This document shows, piece after piece, positions 34,183 through 38,228 of a DNA stretch of 38,228 bases (the first letter of the stretch is position 1; every line of letters begins with the position of its first letter). Location of the stretch: assembly GCA_022708505.1 (NCBI GenBank), contig JAKIYP010000015.1, positions 1-38,228 of the forward strand, in the 5' to 3' direction. A program made the position numbers and the translations under genes. This stretch comes from Bacteroidota bacterium (GTDB lineage: Bacteria > Bacteroidota > Bacteroidia > Bacteroidales > Paludibacteraceae). The notes below the pieces were generated by a model. It was given only the letters and a program-made list of their open reading frames with translations, was not told the origin of the DNA and did not search any database.

Positions 34183-35448
34183 TTATTTGTTAATCTTTAA
34201 GCGTTGCCCCGGACGTATCATCGAACCTCTCAGATTATTCCATTGCTTTATCCGTGTAACTGACACTCCGTACCGGGCAGCAATACCACTTAATGTCTGG
34301 CCTTTTCTAACCGTATGATAAATCACTTTACTACCAGATGAAGAAGCTGCTGCTTTCGGTATCGATACTTCAACCCTGCGGTTATTAACCAAAGAGTCTG
34401 CTTTATAAGCAACTATCTCATTCATTTTATCGATGAACATACCCGTCATTTTCATCGGTAATACAACAGCATAAGGTTTTAAATCACCCGGAATAATTTC
34501 TCTTCTATATTGAGGATTCATCATTTTAATCTGTTCTTTAGGCATATTCAACACAGATGCAATCTGATCAAAATGAACCCGTTGATTAATCATAACCGTA
34601 TCCACCGCTTTGGGAAAATCAATCGTTGCTTTACATATATTATGCGCATTAGCATAGTACAAAGAATAATTTGCCGCAATAAAAATGGGAACATACCCCC
34701 TGGTTTCAGCAGGCAGGAAAGGATAAATAGCCCAGTAATCCTGTTTTCCACCGGCTCTCCGAATAGCTTTGTTTACATTCCCGGGGCCGCAGTTATACGC
34801 TGCAATAACCAGATGCCAGTCACCATAAATATCATAAAGATCTTTCAGGTATCTCGCAGCGGCATGCGTTGATTTATAGGGGTCCATTCGTTCATCTACC
34901 AGGCTGTTTATTTCAAGTCCGTACATTCTGGCCGTAGCTGTCATAAACTGCCATAGTCCGGCAGCGCCTGCCCTTGAAATAGCCGTCGGATTAAGCGCCG
35001 ATTCTATAACAGGAAGATATCTGAGTTCAATAGGCAGTTTATTTTTATCAAGGACCTGTTCAAACAGCCGGAAATAATAATCTCCCAGTCCAAGCAGGTA
35101 ACTGACCTGATTTCGCCTCCTTACCGTATATAGATCGACAAATGACCGCACATAATTATTAAAAGGCATTTCCATCACGCAGGGCATCAACCTGAGACGT
35201 GTACTGATGACAGAATCAGGCACATGATGATCAAAACGGGTAGTATCGCAATTAGATTTTCTGGTTTTACTTACAAACCAGTTTGAAAGCATGTGATCAA
35301 GCGCGTAGGTAACTTCATCGGGAACAGGAATACTGTCAGCAACAGGTGTTTTTTTTGTATCGTCAATCAGCTTAAAATCCGACTGAGCAAATAATGAGAT
35401 TCCTTGAAGCAGCAATAATACGAGTATAAAAGACTTCTTTAAAAACAT
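34183..35448 (-). CDS. MltD-like lytic murein transglycosylase with LysM
   Basis: This 421-residue exported enzyme cleaves peptidoglycan glycan strands. The signal peptide is about 1-22 (GISLFAQS). The SLT domain (about 130-270) has the catalytic Glu149 in LPVIESALNP, then SRAGAAGLWQFM and IAAYNCGPGNVNKAI, the MltD-family motifs. A single LysM domain (about 375-419, HTVRKGQTLSGIAARYGVS) binds peptidoglycan; E. coli MltD has two. It is 7 bp after the DUF5683-like gene in the par cluster, an arrangement I know as frequent in Bacteroidetes. Confidence 0.93.
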   Translation of the reverse strand: MFLKKSFILVLLLLQGISLFAQSDFKLIDDTKKTPVADSIPVPDEVTYALDHMLSNWFVSKTRKSNCDTTRFDHHVPDSVISTRLRLMPCVMEMPFNNYVRSFVDLYTVRRRNQVSYLLGLGDYYFRLFEQVLDKNKLPIELRYLPVIESALNPTAISRAGAAGLWQFMTATARMYGLEINSLVDERMDPYKSTHAAARYLKDLYDIYGDWHLVIAAYNCGPGNVNKAIRRAGGKQDYWAIYPFLPAETRGYVPIFIAANYSLYYANAHNICKATIDFPKAVDTVMINQRVHFDQIASVLNMPKEQIKMMNPQYRREIIPGDLKPYAVVLPMKMTGMFIDKMNEIVAYKADSLVNNRRVEVSIPKAAASSSGSKVIYHTVRKGQTLSGIAARYGVSVTRIKQWNNLRGSMIRPGQRLKINK

Positions 35449-35455
35449 TCTTCTA

Positions 35456-36151
35456 TTAAAATTTTATACTGCCTGTTAACCCATAAGAAAATGATGTTTT
35501 AGGCATTTGATTCATTGTAAATCTGTCATTGATGATCGATGGTCTCAATTTGAGTGATAAATCCGGAGAAATATCAAAATCATATAAGTGTGCATCCACA
35601 AACGCATCAATTAATGTTAAACCATAATATGCAATCGAAACGATGATACTGAGATCTCTGTTGTATCTCGATTTGTCCATTCCGCTTTTCAACAAATTTG
35701 TAAAAGCATCTTTCCCCCCATAGCTGTCAATGGTATAACCCGGTGGAATTATTTCCAGGAAACTATTGGTATTATCGTCGGCATCTGTAATATCAAGATA
35801 AGCATTTTTGTACGACAACAGTTGTTTTGAATTCCAGTTAATCGCATAAAAACAACCTAAAAAACCACCGTATACAATCGGGAGTTTCCAGTACTTCCGG
35901 TTCAGTATTTGTCCGTAACCCGGAATTACAGCACCCAGCCAGATGGCGCGTACAGGATCCGGCTTATACGTTTGCATTTGAACCGGAGCCTCTTTTTCAT
36001 CAACCGGAACGATCAGGGGTTCAGACAAGTCAAGGCGCCGCAGCGACTGGACTGTATCCTGAGCATTTACAATAGTATTATCCTGAGCTGAAAGACAAAA
36101 AGGAAAAAGCACAATCAGCAGAATCAATCCTATTTTTGGTTGCTCAAACAC
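35456..36151 (-). CDS. DUF5683-like membrane protein
   Basis: This 231-residue protein starts at a GTG (36151), since no in-frame ATG precedes the signal-like segment (IGLILLIVLFPFCLSAQ). PDPVRAIWLGAVIPGYGQILNRKYWKLPIVYGGFLGCFYAI at about 67-107 is the conserved core of the family, with a hydrophobic helix, and a second hydrophobic stretch lies near IIVSIAYYGLTLIDAFVDAHL. The function is unknown. It lies between parB and the transglycosylase on one strand, consistent with a cell-envelope or division-linked role. The position is the main clue. Confidence 0.8.
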   Translation of the reverse strand: MFEQPKIGLILLIVLFPFCLSAQDNTIVNAQDTVQSLRRLDLSEPLIVPVDEKEAPVQMQTYKPDPVRAIWLGAVIPGYGQILNRKYWKLPIVYGGFLGCFYAINWNSKQLLSYKNAYLDITDADDNTNSFLEIIPPGYTIDSYGGKDAFTNLLKSGMDKSRYNRDLSIIVSIAYYGLTLIDAFVDAHLYDFDISPDLSLKLRPSIINDRFTMNQMPKTSFSYGLTGSIKF

Positions 36152-36168
36152 AATTACTTCGGTTGTTA

Positions 36169-37047
36169 TTAGTTTCTGTCAATCGTATCTAATAGTTCCA
36201 TGATGCGGGATAATTCATCATCATCTTTAAAAGATATGGTAATTTTACCTTTTCCTTTCTCGTCGGATGTCAGCTGAACTTTAGTGTCAAAAAGTTTTCC
36301 AAGTCGATGTTTCAGTTCTTTGTATTCAGTCAGATTCACCTTTGTTTTCACCGGAACAACTTTTTCAAAAGCTCCTGTTTCAGTATACTTACGCACCAGT
36401 TCTTCCACCTTTCTCACCGAATATCCTTGTTTGATAATCATTTCATACAAATGAAGCTGAGCTACCGGGTCAGTAAGTCCCAGTATAGCCCTTGCATGTC
36501 CCATATCAATTTTTTTATCTTTGATGCCCATCTGAATTTCGGCAGGTAACTTCAGCAAACGCAGGTAATTGGCAATTGTTGCTCTTTTCTTGCCCACTCT
36601 TTCACTAAGACGTTCCTGAGTAAGCTTATATTCTTCCATCAGACGATAAAAAGACAATGCGATTTCAATGGCATTCAGATCTTCGCGCTGAATATTCTCG
36701 ATCAGCGCCATTTCCATTACCTGCTCATCGGCAGCAGTACGAATATAAGCCGGAATCGATTTCAATCCGACCATTTTCGATGCCCTGTAACGACGTTCGC
36801 CAGCAATAATCAGGTAAGTTCCGTCATTGTTTTTCTTCAGGGTTACAGGGGAAATCACACCCAACTCCCGAATGGAAGCAGCGAGTTCTTCCATTGCTTC
36901 CTGGTTAAAATAGGTACGGGGTTGATTGGAATTAGTGATTATCAGGTTAAGATCAACATCACTGATAGACGACGAACCTACGGCATTAAAATTATCCGTA
37001 TCAATCAGTGCCCCCAATCCTTTCCCTAATCCTGTTGTTTTTGCCAT
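36169..37047 (-). CDS. parB: Chromosome-partitioning protein ParB
   Basis: This 292-residue CTP-dependent DNA clamp loads at parS sites and works with ParA in chromosome segregation. I start at 37047 (MAKTTGLGKGLGALI), the usual ParB N-terminus; a longer frame to 37080 is not supported. GERRYRAS (83-90) is the nucleotide-binding arginine motif and ENIQREDLN follows. The helix-turn-helix contains KLTQERLSERVGKKRATIANYLRLL, and the C-terminus is the dimerisation domain. It is 148 bp downstream of parA. No parS match was found in the window. Confidence 0.95.
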   Translation of the reverse strand: MAKTTGLGKGLGALIDTDNFNAVGSSSISDVDLNLIITNSNQPRTYFNQEAMEELAASIRELGVISPVTLKKNNDGTYLIIAGERRYRASKMVGLKSIPAYIRTAADEQVMEMALIENIQREDLNAIEIALSFYRLMEEYKLTQERLSERVGKKRATIANYLRLLKLPAEIQMGIKDKKIDMGHARAILGLTDPVAQLHLYEMIIKQGYSVRKVEELVRKYTETGAFEKVVPVKTKVNLTEYKELKHRLGKLFDTKVQLTSDEKGKGKITISFKDDDELSRIMELLDTIDRN

Positions 37048-37100
37048 AAAATTGCTTATTCTTTTATGTATGTTAACCACATGATTTACAACTGTCGAAA

Positions 37101-37149
37101 GTCAAAAGTCAAAAGTTTAAATCAAAACATCAAACTTTTGTCGTTTGAC
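37101..37149. repeat. Imperfect inverted repeat between parA and parB
   Basis: Arms 37101-37118 and 37132-37149 pair at 16 of 18 positions around a 13-nt loop (core AAAAGTTT / AAACTTTT). It lies in the parA-parB gap and could form an intercistronic hairpin. Confidence 0.6.
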
Positions 37150-37163
37150 AAAAACTAACGTGT

Positions 37164-37184
37164 ACTCATGTGACTTATGTGGTG
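37164..37184. repeat. Degenerate copy of the lysC-lysA repeat arm
   Basis: The segment ACTCATGTGACTTATGTGG matches the right arm of the lysC-lysA inverted repeat (21847-21867) at about 17 of 21 positions. It is intergenic, between parB and parA. Confidence 0.45.
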
Positions 37185-37195
37185 AAAAATTAAAA

Positions 37196-37969
37196 TCAAA
37201 TATTCTTCTGTATTAATTCCTTTGCAAGATCCATATAATTGGTACTACCTTTGGATTCTGCATCATAAAGTAAAACCGGCATCCCATGACTCGGCGCTTC
37301 ACTCAGTCGCACATTGCGGCTGATAACCGTTTCAAAAACCATGCCTTCGAAATGTTTTTTCACTTCGGCTAATACCTGATTGGCCAAACGTAACCGGTTA
37401 TCATACATGGTCAATAAAAAACCTTCTATTTCAAGTCCCATGTTGAGTTTACTCTTTATTATCTTAATGGTATTCAACAGCTTACTGATTCCTTCCAAAG
37501 CAAAATACTCACACTGAACCGGAATTATCACTGAGTTTGATGCGGTTAATGAGTTTACGGTAATCAAGCCAAGAGAGGGAGAACAGTCAATCAGGATATA
37601 ATCATATACCGTTCTCAGCGGATTCAGCAAACGTTCCATAACACGTTCCCTGTTTTCCATATTCAGCATCTCAATCTCGGCACCGACTAAATCAATATGA
37701 GAAGGTATAATATCCAGATTTTTGATCTGAGTTTCATGTATCGCCTGCTGCGTTGGCACCCCATCAATGAGACATTCATAAATTGTGAACTCGAGCGTAC
37801 GAATGTCTACTCCTAACCCTGACGAAGCATTTGCCTGCGGATCGGCGTCAACAATCAACACTTTCTGTCCCAGAGAAGCCAGCGATGCGGCCAGGTTAAT
37901 AGCTGTCGTAGTCTTCCCTACCCCTCCTTTCTGGTTTGCCAATGAGATTATTTTACCCATATTCTTCAA
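37196..37969 (-). CDS. parA: Chromosome-partitioning ATPase ParA (Soj)
   Basis: This 257-residue Walker-type ATPase moves ParB-bound origins. The deviant Walker A KGGVGKTT is at 14-21, and VLIVDADPQANASSGLG and YDYILIDCSPSLG are the A' and Walker B regions. No N-terminal DNA-binding domain is present, so it is the chromosomal Soj type. The start at 37969 (MKNMGKIISLA) could also be the Met at 37960. It is first in the minus-strand cluster parA-parB-DUF5683-mltD-merR-phosphatase. Confidence 0.95.
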   Translation of the reverse strand: MKNMGKIISLANQKGGVGKTTTAINLAASLASLGQKVLIVDADPQANASSGLGVDIRTLEFTIYECLIDGVPTQQAIHETQIKNLDIIPSHIDLVGAEIEMLNMENRERVMERLLNPLRTVYDYILIDCSPSLGLITVNSLTASNSVIIPVQCEYFALEGISKLLNTIKIIKSKLNMGLEIEGFLLTMYDNRLRLANQVLAEVKKHFEGMVFETVISRNVRLSEAPSHGMPVLLYDAESKGSTNYMDLAKELIQKNI

Positions 37970-38228
37970 CTTATCGTGATTTGATTATATGACGGGCAAA
38001 GATAAGAAAAATAAATTGATATTTTATTTCTCCATCCAATCCGAAGATCATTCCCTGTGTTTCATTTTAATCAACTTCAAACCCTTGTAAAATGGGGCAT
38101 AAAGCCAATCTATTGATAACCTTTAAGATCTTTTATTGCTTATCATTTTAGAATTTTTCACTATTTTAGGAAATCGATACAATTTTAACGATAACGAACG
38201 GATACAATAACAGCAAAGAACAACATTG
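37970..38228. other. Intergenic region upstream of parA, no gene seen
   Basis: This 259-bp AT-rich end of the window holds no convincing ORF. A TATCTTTG on the minus strand (37997-38004) is a probable parA -7 element without a clear -33. No parS, DnaA-box cluster or RNA gene was recognised. Confidence 0.5.

Noticed and set aside
37970..38228. Replication origin or parS site near parA
   Set aside because: No palindrome close to the known parS consensus and no cluster of DnaA boxes could be found by eye.

Overview
The window reads as a chromosomal segment of a Bacteroidales bacterium (phylum Bacteroidota). The evidence is two SusC/SusD pairs, Por (type IX) secretion sorting domains, Bacteroidota-type promoters (TTTG, about 20 bp, TAnnTTTG), almost no Shine-Dalgarno sequences, and a B-type fumarate reductase/succinate dehydrogenase operon. 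Type IX sorting signals and a GH9-like protein fit a free-living or plant-polymer-degrading lineage (Paludibacter-like) better than a typical gut Bacteroides. That placement is inference.

Layout. (1) 2-13624, + strand: a polysaccharide utilisation locus cut by the window start. It holds a partial SusC, SusD, a second complete SusC and SusD, a SusE-like surface lipoprotein, two paralogous GH43 enzymes (one with a type IX sorting tail, one a lipoprotein) and a sialidase-fold GH93/BNR-like enzyme with FnIII and a type IX tail. An arabinan-type substrate is the best guess. (2) 13680-15507: HIT protein and greA on the minus strand, where the greA leader has a terminator-like hairpin and a rare strong Shine-Dalgarno. 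Next come a small membrane-anchored protein and, in the gap before miaB, what looks like an unannotated small RNA on the minus strand. (3) 15508-20594: miaB, then the sdhCAB/frdCAB operon, closed by a perfect bidirectional terminator. (4) 20614-23365: lysA and lysC (minus), separated by a long inverted repeat. (5) 23362-25668: a GH9-like/NodB-like fusion in which key catalytic residues appear substituted. (6) 25667-29997: an AT-rich island on the minus strand. It carries a truncated RHS protein with a type-23-like polymorphic toxin tip, a lipoprotein, a second small lipoprotein, an orphan copy of the toxin tip, a paralogous lipoprotein, and an outer-membrane barrel protein. The island is bracketed by two near-identical terminator repeats and abuts tRNA-His. 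(7) 30204-32654: an AlkD-like protein, a Fur-family regulator and purA. (8) 32745-37969, minus strand: the cluster parA, parB, DUF5683-like protein, MltD-like transglycosylase, MerR regulator and alkaline phosphatase.

The most interesting parts are the duplicated toxin-tip/lipoprotein pairs with their flanking repeats, the probable small RNA at 15178-15262, the apparently catalytically dead GH9-NodB fusion, and the greA leader. All functional assignments rest on motif reading. No searches were run.
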